Shown here piece by piece: positions 45,519 through 58,042 of a DNA stretch of 64,000 nucleotides. The position numbers were made by a program, and so were the translations under genes. Below the pieces are notes generated by a model. The model did not search any database and was not told where the DNA came from. It saw only the letters and a program-made list of their open reading frames with translations. The stretch lies in assembly GCA_021464245.1 (NCBI GenBank), contig JADCRB010000073.1, positions 1,296,486 to 1,360,485 of the forward strand, written 5' to 3'. The stretch is from Carallia brachiata. Taxonomy: Eukaryota > Streptophyta > Magnoliopsida > Malpighiales > Rhizophoraceae. Within the stretch, counting starts at the first letter, position 1. Each line of letters starts with the position of its first letter.

Positions 45519-45527
45519 CTATAATAG
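45519..45527 (-). promoter_or_regulatory. Candidate TATA box of the LSH gene
   Basis: The minus strand reads CTATTATAG about 750 bases upstream of the ATG, followed by a CT-rich leader. Position and base composition fit a plant core promoter; the evidence is weak. Confidence 0.35.
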
Positions 45528-47384
45528 GACAGGTCTGGCAGTAAGCAGGACGGTGATTGTGACCCAACAGTCCTCTCAGTGCCAAAAACATAACGAGTAC
45601 GGTTACGTAATTTACAATACATAAAAAAAATATTTAATTAATTTAATAATTTATTTTTTAAAATTTATATATTTTTTATAATTTAAAAATCTGAATTACT
45701 ACATATTATTTTTTTTATATAATATTAAATGTTTACGTAACTTTTCTTCAACATAATAGACTAAAAAAATATTTTGAAGACAGTGATTATAAATACAAAT
45801 TTATATACATAATTTTATAATTAGTCACAATTTTTAAGTCATTTAATATATAATAACTAATGATTATTATTTTATGGAGTAGGTTGGCGCCTAAATTAAA
45901 TCTATTTCTAATGTCTGTATATATATATATATATTTATTTATTTATTTATTTATTTTAGAGCACCTGCACATTACGCTCCAATATAAAAGTAAGGATTTA
46001 CGGCCAAAAAACACCGACCACGGCCGGAGGGGAACCTTCATGGCAATTGCCAATGTGCTCACGTCCAAATTCTCAGTTATGTGACACTCGACCTCTTGGT
46101 AGCCGACACAGTTTCGGTGTTTGATCACTTCCCCAAAAAGAAGAAAATGTGATTGTGTAGATGTCCTTGGTAGAGGGACACATGGATTCCTTTTGTAAAG
46201 AATTTAAGAATGCTTAGAAAAGTTTTTATGTCTCTTTGCGTCAATAGATGTGACTTGACCTTTTTTATTTTTTAAATAAAATAAGTAAATATTTTTATAT
46301 AAGATCTGATCGAAAAAAATTAAAATATAATTTATTAAATTTATATTATTATTTTAATTATAAGTATAACTAAATAAAAAAAAATTATTATTTTTTTATT
46401 ACACAATAAAATTAATTAATTACATAATAAATTTATCAGATTGTACTTCTGAAAAATTATTCAATAATTTTTTATCTGACTATACAACTTTGCCCTTTTA
46501 TATATTCTTCATAACAGGAAATATACGTGAACACATTTGACATAGAACAAAGTAAAAATACATAAATTTAGATCGTTATATCGTAAAAAGTGTATTAAAT
46601 TTTTAAAAAAATAAATAAATTGTTATATATTATTGAATTAACTGTGTATTTTTTACATATTCACTTATATGTTGTTATGTAGTGATTCTCTTATAACAAA
46701 AAGTGTTTATACTTCTACTGTTAAGTACGTTAAAAAAATAAATTTGATGTGTCTAATAAATATTACTAAAGTGTTTAAAATTAAATAAAATTTTATATAT
46801 ATAGTTAATTTGATAAAAAATCAAACTAGTGATTTTTCACGCAGCGGGGCTATTCCCTTACCTCTACCACATAAGTGGTAGTATGACTTGATTTGACCTC
46901 TTTCGTATCAGATTAGTGTGAATTGATACGAAGAAAGTGATAGGTTCTTCTATTTATTTTGTGTGCATGAGAGTCGTTTTCTTCTTCTTCTTTTTTTTTC
47001 TCTTGTATTAGAATGAAATTATGCTGAAAACTCTAAATTTTACAAAAAAATCAATCTTAATTTAAGTTGATTTCTATAATATAGACAAAGTTAACTAGTA
47101 AAATTGTGTTATTAAGAAAAAATGGATGGAAAAGAAAATTAATGAAATCAGAAATGATTATTTTGTTAAAAAATTAAGTTTTATAAAAATTAAAAATATA
47201 ATTGTATGAAATATGACAACTTCATGTTTGTTACAAACAGATTAACTAATAAATGTTAGGGAGAAATTATAGGGGTAAATACTGTTTTGCACAAGGTAAA
47301 TCCTGTTGCGTGTTTGAACCTGTCTTCCCATTATTTTCATTTTACACAGTGCAATTCAAACAAAGCATCAGACAGAGCTAGTTT

Positions 47385-47387
<3 letters not shown>

Positions 47388-47422
<35 letters not shown>
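47388..47422. repeat. (TA)n microsatellite
   Basis: About 17 uninterrupted TA units. Confidence 0.95.
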
Positions 47423-47426
<4 letters not shown>

Positions 47427-49948
47427 TTTTTTGTTAAAAAGTTTATGATGTCTATACAACCAAACGTAATATACAAATAATATTTTTGAAAATTATATAT
47501 ACATTTTATTTTAATTATGTGTATATAATATTTTTAAATAAATAAAAAAATTAAAAATACTTATGAGATCCACGCCCATATTCTCCTCGTTATGAATACC
47601 CATCATCCTTTTTTATTTTTATTATTATTTTTTTGACAAGTAGGTTTTTTTTGTTTTTGAGCAAACAGGTAGGTCCTCTGATACGTTGTTTGTGGGATTT
47701 TTCTGATCACTTATTAGATGTAACAAGTCATGGGTACTTTGACCACGGAAGTGCACAGAGGTTGATATGCCACTACCAACTGTTTTCCTTTTTTTCCTTT
47801 TTTATTATTTCATCTTTTTTAAAGTTAATTTAAGGTTTTACTTACCAATTATTGTAAGGAAACCTGCAATAATTTAAAAAGGCTGTACTGATCTATATAG
47901 TATAGGTCCCCAGCTATAACTAGCTTGCGCTCAATCACTGCACTGTAGCTCCCACCAATCATTTGGCCCATTCACTCTCCACAATGCTAGGCAATATTTC
48001 GGTATTTAATTTAGTGGTAAAAAAGAGAAAAAAAAAACCTCAAAATTAGTGAGTTAGTAGACGATTTCAGGTTCAAATTATATTACCGACATATTATTAT
48101 TCAGGTGAATTTCGGGAAATGAATTTTCTTGGTACCTTATCATAAGAAAAAAAAACACCAAAAAGAATCATAAAAAAAAAAAGGGTATTTGCCAACTCGG
48201 CCCAGCCGAGTCCTTATGCTGTGATTGGTTTACCGTTAGAAAAGAAAGAGAAAGGAAATTGATTAAATGGAAACTTTTTTTTTTTTGTTGTTTGGGAAAA
48301 TATTAGAAAAGTATTAGAAAGAGTACAGTAACGGTCAAATTAACTTATTAAATTCACTTTAAAAAGATTATATACATAAAAGTACAATCATCAAAATAAC
48401 CTTAATTTTATTTTTTTAATTTTAATTTACTATTTAATTATTTATAAAAATATTTTTATAATTTTTTTATAATTTTCTCACATAATTTAAATACAAAATT
48501 TTATTTTTTTATTTTTTTCTTATAATTTTGTTTCTTACTAAAATCTTATAATCTAAATAAACTATTAGTGAGGCTAATGCCTCATGTATTAAAAGATGAG
48601 AAAATAGAAGACTAGTTAATCACTCAAGTTAATCACAGCCCAAACAACTTTCTTTCTCGTGATTTCTCACATGAAAGTGAGTTCACTAATCACTCAAGTT
48701 GTGACAGCTAAATAGAAGGCTAGTTAATGCATTGCACGAAAATCTAAATACTTCAAACAAATTAAATAAACATGTTTATTATCTTTAAGCATTATAGTAC
48801 AGTATTGATTACCATGAATTTGCATATTTTGTGTGCAATAATAATTTTTAAGAAAATGTCTGGTCAAAAAAAATAATTTTTAAGAAAATGTGAACAAACG
48901 GCAAAACCACAAGCCCTGTGCTTGCGTAATATAATGAAGAGCTCAACATCACCAAAATGGTCCTTTGATGCCTAATTTGTATGAGGAAAGACTGCTAATA
49001 TTACTTTGTTAAATTAGATGGCAAAAATAATGTTTACGTGCTTCTTCTATGAAATAAGAACTTATTATGTATATATAATTTCTCATCATTTTTTTAATAG
49101 AAATCCTTTTTTTTTTATGAGTTGTTTTTGACTAAAATTGGAACCATAGATCCTCAATTTATAAACCAAATAATGTATCATTAAACCAAATAATGTGATC
49201 GCTAAAATTTGACTATGTTTGTTGTGCATAAATGCATGCAAGTGATTAAACAATAAGAATGTGAGGCAAATTAGCACATGTGATCGTGTTGGGAAAAGAG
49301 AGGCAAATTTCTGCCGTGGTCCAAAAAAATTTCTGCGGTGGTGTTTTGTGTTTTAAATATTCTTTCTTTGACCATCATTGTAAATTTCTTATTTTAGCAA
49401 CAATAAATTAATTATTATTCTTGTGGTGCCAAGGGAAAATATTAAATATAGACCTCCTTGATATCGTAACCTAGACTAATAGATCAACGTAAATGGCACC
49501 GCCGTATGCTTCCATTTAGAGTAACAAACGCATTCCTGCATTTGGAATCTAAAAACAAGCCATACTGTGTTGATATGTACGATGAAATCTATATCACAAA
49601 ATATTTTAACTTTTATTATTATAAAAAAACTAATTAATTTTTTTAATACTATTAAACTAAATCAAAAATATACATTATATACTTAATAGTTAAAAGATTC
49701 TGTAATCGAGACATTTGTTATTATTCGAGCAAAAATTTGGTTTCATGACTAGTGCAAAGGTAACAAACTTACATTATTGTCATCCTAATTGTGCTGACCA
49801 ACAGCTGTCCGCACTTAAAAATGGAAAAAAGAAAAACACTGTCCAATGGTGGTAAAAACCTTGGTGTCCAGGGCAAATAATATTTTGTCCGAGTTCAGAA
49901 TGCTAGAATCTACAAATACGAGTTCATGTCAAAGCCACAAAATCATTA

Positions 49949-49994
49949 ATGTTCCAAATATTTTCGGACAAAATGTTTGGAACATTTTCGGACA
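49949..49994. repeat. Short perfect inverted repeat with an overlapping direct repeat
   Basis: ATGTTCCAAA (49949-49958) pairs with TTTGGAACAT (49976-49985). TTTTCGGACA occurs at 49961-49970 and again at 49985-49994. Confidence 0.8.
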
Positions 49995-51791
49995 TGCTAA
50001 ATTTGGGTAGAATAACACTCCTAAATTTGTGGGACAAGCGAGAACTTCCTTTATTGATAGTATATATAAAAAAAAGGAAAAAATTTATGGCCGTACCATA
50101 TAACCAAAATGGGTTTATACTAGCTTAGCGGAAAAAAAAAGCAATTTTATTTTAAAAATCATAATTTAAAATAATATTAAATATATATAAAATTTAATTT
50201 TTAATTTTTTTAAAGAAAAAAGAGGATGGTGTTGGGATAATATATGGCCATAGTGTTTGGCCATGCAGTGAATCCCAAAAAAAATTATTATGACTGTACC
50301 AAGTGAAAAGGTTGAGGAATGCCAAATAGTAATGGAATTATTGGTAGCTCTCTTTTTTTTAAAAAAATAATTATGAAATATTTAGTAATTTACCATTACA
50401 TATTAGTGAAAAAGAGTGTGTAGACTAAAAGACACTGGAAGAAATTACTTTATACTACAATAAATCTCTGTTCTAATATGAGGAAATTCAGGTGCTAAGT
50501 AGATTCTTTTTATCAATAATAAAAAAATATAATGTACTTATATTAGTCATTATACTTACATGTTGAAGTTAGAGATTATTCATCATCATTTTTACTTAAT
50601 TTTTTTTAAAGAGAAGATCTATTACCTAAATATTATTAAATTTAAATGAACTTTTTTCACAATCTATAATAGTGCGAGTGAATTTGAAATCTAATTAATA
50701 ACGTGCTTTATGCATTCAATCCAAGAATAAGCCTAAAAAAAAAAAAACTCAAAAATCAGACTAAAGTGGAGAAAAACACCCCAACATAAACTAACCTACC
50801 ACCTCAGGTGGTAGGCCCTAAGTGGATTCAATCCCTTGATGTTCTCACGCCCCATAAACATGATGGCCTCACGTGGGAAAGTACATTTTGTTTTTCCCTA
50901 ATATGTAGCAAAACAATTAATTGAACTTTTATTGGAACGAAGCGTTGCTGTATTGAATAAGAATTAGAACTTTAAGCCTCTGTCATAAGCAAATTAATTA
51001 ATCCAAAAAAAGACAGAGAGTACGAGAATACGAGGAACCTTCAAGGAAGTTCCTTATGAACTTTCGTTTTGATACTGTACTACGAGGCCCCATCATAAAA
51101 CAAATCATAATTCCCAATCGTGAATTTTATTTTTAAAATAATAAAGAGTTAAACTCAATTGACACTTAAATCGTGTTCAAAATCAAAAGTCTCAAGTTTT
51201 AATTTCATTCAATTCCAATTAACAAATTAAAAAAAAAAAAAAGTGTTATTGGTAAGACTGGACAGGCCATGTTTCAACTCTCCTCTCACATTTAAGCCTT
51301 TTGTTGTGGATATACAGAGGCCCAGATGCTTTGGAAAACCCAATCATAAAGAGCCCAATAGAAACCATTAAAGGTCCAAACCAAATCCACTGCTTCCTAT
51401 TAGACCAAAAAAAGAAATGTAGTAAAATCTTAGAATTTGTGTGCTAAAACTAAAAGTCTAACTGTTTTACCGTTAGACCACACAGTTACTGAATTTGTAT
51501 TGAGATAATGCTGAAGTTTGTGCCTTCTTTAACTTTTATGTTCTCCTTTTCATTGACATAGGATCAAAGGCTTATTAATTATTCCTTATTTCCTGTCATT
51601 TTTAAAGAACCCTTGTCAGTAGTGTTTGTTTATTTTTATTTTTATTTTTATCTTTTTTTTAAGGAAAGGGTGTTTGTTTTAATTTGTGGACTTTTGTTCA
51701 ATAATTATCAATTAATTTACAATGTTAATTATACCAGCTGTTAGTTTTGTCTAATGACCTACAAAAATAAATTGTTAACAAAATCAAAAAG

Positions 51792-52186
51792 GTAATTACA
51801 CTCATTTTAGTCCTAAACATTTATAAAATTTTTCAATTTAGTTCTAAACTTTTCAATTTTTTCAATGGAATTCTAAACAACCAGAAAATAGGAAAAAAAC
51901 TGTATATATGATTTTTCATTATTTTTTCCATATTAAAATATTTTTTATTATTTTTCCATTTTAAATATTTTTTAAATATTACAACCAAAAAATAGGGAAA
52001 AATTGTATACATGATTTTTTTTATTCATTTCTATTTGGTCAACGGTTATTTGACTGATTTCTGTTAACGAAAGGACTTGTTTGTAAAAAAAACTGAAAGG
52101 TTTAAAATGCGATTGAAAAAGTTGAAAGATTTAAAACTAAATTGAAAAAATTTATAAACATTTAGGATTAAAATTAGTATTATCCC
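51792..52186. mobile_element. Non-autonomous MULE-like element with long TIRs and a 10-bp target duplication
   Basis: The ten bases AATCAAAAAG flank it at 51782-51791 and 52187-52196. The left end reads GTAATTACACTCATTTTAGT, and the right end read inward gives GGGATAATACTAATTTTAAT. The similarity continues inward for about 75 bases (CCTAAAcatTTATAAA, TTTTTCAATTTAGTTcTAAA, TTTTTCAAT). It is 395 bp long with no ORF. Long TIRs and a 9-11 bp duplication are typical of Mutator-like elements. Confidence 0.8.
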
Positions 52187-52576
52187 AATCAAAAAGGTTT
52201 TTAGTCTATGAAAAATTAAGTTTGGATTTACCCTTGTTTTTGGCGCATCAGAAAATTATCAACCGATTTTTTTTCAGTTGAAAAAATTAAGAAAGTAATG
52301 GTAGTGATAGTCTTATTAAGAAATATTGAGTCTATTGGAATAGCAAAATTCGAGTGTAGTTTTAACTCTTTATACCTTACTTTGACTACTGTCCAGAAGA
52401 AACACATGCTATTGCCAATAAGAATAGATAAAAATTCAAGTTCCAAAGATTTCTTTAGGACCCACAGACCAGTCTATGAGCTTATAAAAGTAAATTAATT
52501 ACTCTTAAGCTTAAATGTGTGTAATGAGCATATGGGAACGTTTCATTTAAAGCCATGCAGAAAGCAATGTCTCGAA

Positions 52577-55330
52577 CTAGTTGCCGTTTTCGACTTGCCC
52601 CCCAGATAAAGCTTGCTGCAGATTTTGCATAGAGCAGAAAGTAAATTTCGAGTTCCAAAGAAGGTTATTAAGGTAAAAAGGCGGCAGAGATTATTGTTAA
52701 GCTGAGCAGCTGATTACCTGAAAGCAGGAAATAGTGTACTGAACATCACTTGCTGAAATTTGGTGGTGAAGGACCAGCCTAACGCTGTTAGGACAACAAA
52801 CCAACACTAACTTTTCTAACAAAGAACATCCTTAAACTTTGCAAGTGAATATGTTATCTGATTAACACACACATATACACACCCACATACATACAAATCT
52901 ACATATCCGAGAGATAATTAGTTGTTAGATAAATATGTGAGAGATAGTTTCACTCCATATAATTAGAACATCATAAAACAACAACAAAAAAAGAGTTTTT
53001 CAGTGCACGAGACTCTCACATTGTGCAGCAGGTTTAGGGAAGAGCAGATATGAAAAACAAAAAGGGGTTAAATATCGATAGATGTACCGAAATATAAAAA
53101 AAATAATTACCTTGTTTTTCTTTTTCTTAAAAAAAAAAAACTAAAGCCTAGACCTAGATAGAGTGTTAGTCTAGAATATAAAATGTAAATATTATATGAT
53201 ATTCTTTATAAAAAAAATTTTCCAATAAAAATTTTTTTTTTTCTTGAGAAAATTTTTTTTTTTGCTAAAGCAGTATAAATATATTATTATTTTATTAAAT
53301 GTGTGTACTTTCAGACCAACATCTTCCCTACACTACATTTCTAATCAAATGTTTGCGGAGTGACAGAATTCATATTTTGCAGAAGTAAACAGATAACCCT
53401 TTAATCTATAATCCTGTGAAAATATCAGCAGAATCATTTGCAGTGAGCATAGATATACTTGCACACTATATTGGATAAAGGAAAGACAGTTTACTGGGAC
53501 AATATTACAGAAAAAAAAAAAGAAGGGATTAACAGACCTGTGCGAACTGTATGTCATTGAACGTATACCATGTTGTTCCAAATTCAAGCTTAATTTTTCT
53601 GCTGTAAACTTTGAACCTTCTACTACCTCCACAAACACCTTCACACACGGAAAAACAATTATATAATACTTCAGTATTTGGAACTCTGGATGCAGAGCCT
53701 TTACACATAATAGGATTTTGAATTTAGCATTTTTTGGCATTTCAGAAAATAAGAAACTCACAATATTGGTTTCCACAGCTGACACATCCACTCTTAGTCC
53801 TTTAATTTTATTCAGGCCCTCTGGGAATCAGAAGAAAAAGGATAGTCCATGATTTTGCAAAATGAAAATAACTCCTGCAAAACGAGAGAACAGATTGAGC
53901 AAACAGATTGGTGTGAAAACCTGCCAGCATCTTAGCATTGTTGTGATCATCAGCAAGCTTTCCAATATTCTCGTTTATGGCAACCAGAGCTGCAGAACAA
54001 AGGATACCGATTTGTCTCATCCCACCTCCCAAGGTCTTCCTGAGGATTCTAGCCTAACAAGGCAACATATCGAAGAATAACACACCATCCTTCAGCAGGA
54101 GAAAAAAAAAAGGAAAAAACGATGTGCTGCTGTTCTTTCTCAGTGCAAAGTTTCATTACTACCTTGGCAATAAAGCTTTTTGAACCAACAATAACAGATC
54201 CAACAGGTGCTCCCAAACCTTTTGATAGACATACCTGGTTTGAAAGTTCATAACGATAGATAAAGATGCTCAACACAGAAATTAGGCAAATATCAGTCTT
54301 AAAAAAGTATGATGATAATTTCTTGTTGTTTAATCACACCAACACTGAATCAGCAGCTTGCACAAGCCGATCGACGTGAACTCCAAGTGCCTGGGAGATC
54401 AACCCTTTTGGTGTCAGAAGTTATACGTGGCAGTTCAATTATATTTTTACATTAAAAGGCACTAGAACAATAATATAGGTGACCAGAAAGAAGAGCTTGG
54501 ACCAATCATTCGTTTCTGGTTAGAATTTAACTGAACAGGATTAATGTCAATGTTTAGCCTTCAACACAAAAGGAAAAAGCATCATTTACTTGTGAAGCAG
54601 GAAGGTATTGCCGATAAAATTCCACTCACAACTGATGCGTTGAAGATGCGAGCCCCGTCAATGTGGAGCTTGAGGCCATGCTTCTTAGCCAATTCTCCGA
54701 CCATATCAGTATATTCAACAGACAGGCATTTGCCACCACAGCTGCATAGATTAAAAGAACACCAATGTTCAACCATATTTCTCATTCTTACAATAAATGT
54801 AAAATCCAACGGCAACACCTCAATAAGTATGGCACAACTCAGCCCCAAAGAAACAGAGAAGCACTTGGCAGCAAAGCAAATACTTACTGGGCTTGGGAAT
54901 TCTCCAGGCAGATAAGCCTAGAAGTTGGATAAACAAGTGGCCAACTGGGATCTCTAATGGCAGCTTCAATTAGATTGATATCCATAGTCCCATCTTTGTT
55001 ATTTTTTACAGTCCTTGAATGAACACCTCCAATGCTTGCAATGCTCCCATTTTCATATATATGGATGTGAGATTTGTCTCCAAGAATGATCTCACTCCCC
55101 CTAATGTCACAGTGGGTAAGTACACAAATAAGGTTACCCATGGTGCCTGATGGAACAAATAGTGCAGCTTCCTTTCCCATGATTCTTGCCATTTCAGTTT
55201 CCAAGTGCAAGGCGGTTGGGTCATAACCCAAAACATCATCATCAACTTCTGCATTTGCCATAGCAGCTCTCATTGCTTCTGTCGGTTTGGTGACAGTGTC
55301 GGATCGGAGATCCACCATTCTAGTTACCAT
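52577..55330 (-). CDS. THA1: L-threonine (allo-threonine) aldolase, nine exons, 358 aa
   Basis: PLP-dependent enzyme that splits threonine or allo-threonine to glycine and acetaldehyde, probably in the cytosol (no transit peptide is seen). Exons: 55330-54888, 54741-54630, 54390-54340, 54234-54163, 54053-53921, 53820-53762, 53638-53538, 52784-52718, 52615-52577; phases all join. The start MVTRMVDLRSDTVTKPTEAM is typical. Other signatures are GKEAALFVPSGTMGNL, KLHIDGARIFNAS, the PLP lysine K207 in VCLSKGLGAPVGSVIVG, GGGMRQIGILCSAALVA, and VRLVLHHQISASDVQYTISC in exon 8. The protein ends QALSGGQVENGN. A 5' UTR intron ends at 55336, so the in-frame ATG further up (MLKMVV...) is intronic. Arabidopsis has THA1 (At1g08630) and THA2 (At3g04520), and both are near relatives of neighbours in this window. 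The symbol THA1 is used for the family; this could be the ancestor of either. Confidence 0.93.
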
Positions 55331-55960
55331 TTTTGCTGAAAAAAGGCCCAACGAAACCAAAAGGAAAATGAACCGTAAAACTACCATCTTTAACAAGAAA
55401 AAGATATCATCGGGACTTCAAGAAAAATAAACCAAAAGTTATTGATGCTTACATTCTGGTTTTTCTGCAACCATTTTTGCTTGACGTCCGCAATATAATT
55501 GTGTGCTAGACAAGAAAATTATATGAATCATGACAATGGAATAGCAAAACAAACATAAAGTTAAATAATTTCAACCTACAAGCCACTACTTTGTACAAAA
55601 TATTCAATAGAACTTGATTTGATTTAGCCAAATTCCTGATATCATATAAGAAAACAAAGATACCTACATTGTTCCTGAACTCAAAGTGTTGATTCCTAAT
55701 AACATTTTTGTTAAGCTCTTCAGGCCAACTCAAAGCTGCAAGCGATTAACTAGTGGTTTTCCAACCACAGCCCCATAGTATGCAGCAATGCTGAATAAAA
55801 CCTGAAATATCTAAAGAAAATAAGGAAATTTTAGTTCAAATTGAGTAAGAACCTGAGTGTTTGCGCGAGACAGAGAGAGTCCTAGAACTGCTGCCTTTTT
55901 CCTCCCTTCTTTTCCAACCTGCAAATTTGAGTTCCAGGAACTTCCTCAATTTTAATGACT
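55331..55960 (-). other. Spliced 5' leader region of the threonine aldolase gene
   Basis: TTTTTTCAG|CAAAA lies just before the ATG (acceptor at 55337-55336), so at least one non-coding exon lies upstream. I cannot fix its position. There is no other coding signal. Confidence 0.4.
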
Positions 55961-58010
55961 TATGCCTTTTTTGTATAATCTGCATGCAGGCAGAAAGATG
56001 TATAAATTAACAGATTTTCATTATATTCTAGTCCAGATGCAAAACCCACAAATTTTTCAACAAAAAGAAACAGGATTTGTTAACCAAAGCATATAAGAAC
56101 TAAACACAAACAAGTGCCAATATTATGGAACATGGGCAAAAACAGAAGCTACTTGTACCAGCAAACCAAATCACAAACTCTGGATTGTGACAACTTTCTA
56201 AGTTCTAACACTTTCGTGGCAATAGTTAGCACAAGTTGTGATAAAAGACAGCTTGGTATTAACTCAAATTCTCATATGAACAAGTTACACATCAAGTCAA
56301 GACTTCATTTTTACTCAAATTTGATAAGAGTTCCATTGCTCAAAGAAATGAATTCTTCTTATTTCAACGTGCTTAATGTCCAAAATCCCAACCCAGAGCA
56401 AACCCAGTACTGAAAGCGACTTTTATCGAATTCCCATATGATAAGGAAATTCAAACTGTTCATATAATCTAAACATGAACCAATTTGGAATTCTTAGAGG
56501 GGTTTACCGAACTAACAAAGTTCGTCAACAAATTGTGCTATGAGACAACTTTACTACCAAAACAGATTAGAAACATGGGCAACATCTGTACTGTACTTTA
56601 ATTGTGCGCGTATACAAGATTAATTGTCCACCTGTGACTAAGCCATGCAATGGCCAAAAGCCCCCAAAAAAAATCAAAATAAAAATAAAAATAGAAGTGA
56701 AAGGAGTAGAGGTAAAATGGTTATATTTGTGGGTTACAAATAGTCTGAAAAGCAAAAAAGAAAATAAAAAAGGATAAGAGTGTGTAGAATTAAACATGGA
56801 ATTAAAAATTTATAATAAGAATATTTCAATTAATTGTGCTAGAACAAAAAATTTTTAGTAAACGTAATTTAATCGGTCGTGTTAGAAGTACGAGATTAAT
56901 AACTTATTATTATCGCACGAATTTCCGTACCTCTTATAATTTTTTGAGTTGTTTTGGATTGACTATAAAGAGCGAGTTGAGTGGATTAACTCAATCTTTT
57001 TGGTAATTTCTGAGTCCTGACTTCATAGATGTGGCTGCCATAATTTTCTAAGAAAAGCAAAGTGATCAGTTCCTCGTCTCTATTAAGGCTTGATATCGAA
57101 ATTACATGACTAAGGAGGATTCACTAGCATAAATAATGTGGGAATTGCTGTTGACACATCTATTTTTGGCCATATACAAGGGAAACCGTTACCTTAATTA
57201 CATAAGACTGCGATTTTTATACCTAAGGCTACTGTTTTTGCTATCTATGAAGCTGAAATGTGCTTGTAAATAGAAACTCTCTGCAAAGAGTTGGTGATGC
57301 ATTTATTGTTAACTCGTTTATTCATCAATAAAGATTCAATTTTAAAACATTGTCTAAAAATGTAGTATAAGTGAGATTGAACTCATCAGCTAAATACACA
57401 TATGTTTTTACATTATCCAGTTCATTTCATTGTATTCTTTTATGGAATTAAACTGTGCAAATATGGAGAGAATGACGCTTGGCTCCAGCTGTTGGACAAC
57501 AGTACTGCAAACCACGAGGTCAGGGGCTGGACAAACAAAAGATTGTGCAAATAGGGAAACAGAAAAAAAAAGGGAATAAAAAGAAGAATCAAATAAATAA
57601 GATGAGACAAGTCATACCTCTCAAGATGTGATGCCACACCACCTAACAATGACTAATAAGTACTTGGATGCTAACACTTTTCCGTATGAAGAATGTGCAA
57701 GGCTCCAAGGATCTCCATACAGTTTGGCCCACTAACACTCAGCACTCAAAAAGGAGGTTAAAAAGGGGAAAAAGACACCAATTTTTGTTGTCGCAATGAA
57801 ACTAGTGAACATAAGTGGGTTAACAATATTCAAAGCTAATTCCACTAAGCAAATAGCAGCGAGCTTTTCCTTTTGTTTTATTCGTGCACAAAGGCCATAG
57901 CGTAACATCAACCAAAACCTATGATATAGAAAAGTTAGATTAATGGCAGGCAATAAAATGGGGAATATATAAATTATCTGTATGTTGTTTAAGAGGGGAA
58001 GAGAGGTATA

Positions 58011-58042
58011 GAGAGAGAGAGAGAGAGAGAGAGGCTTTATAG
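58011..58042 (-). promoter_or_regulatory. Candidate core promoter: TATA box plus CT tract
   Basis: The minus strand reads CTATAAAGCC (58042-58033), followed at once by eleven CT units (58032-58011). This resembles the start of a CT-rich plant 5' UTR. No coding gene follows within 2 kb on this strand, so it may be the distant start of the threonine aldolase leader, a non-coding RNA, or chance. Confidence 0.3.

Larger units (their letters stand above)
45530..52576. other. Intergenic spacer, gene-free, AT-rich
   Basis: About 7 kb between the LSH promoter and the 3' end of the threonine aldolase gene. I see no coding region. It contains a long (AT)n tract, a hairpin at 49949-49985 and a MULE-like element at 51792-52186. 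Short patches such as 45960-46200 are less AT-rich but have no recognisable content. Confidence 0.6.

Noticed and set aside
53345..53537. Read-through of threonine aldolase exon 7 to a stop at 53345
   Set aside because: The conserved HHQISASDVQY segment is found in a separate exon at 52784-52718 with matching phase, so the read-through is intron.
55331..55396. N-terminal extension MLKMVVLRF... of threonine aldolase, which looks like a signal peptide
   Set aside because: A strong acceptor (TTTTTTCAG) lies between it and the conserved start, so it is intronic.
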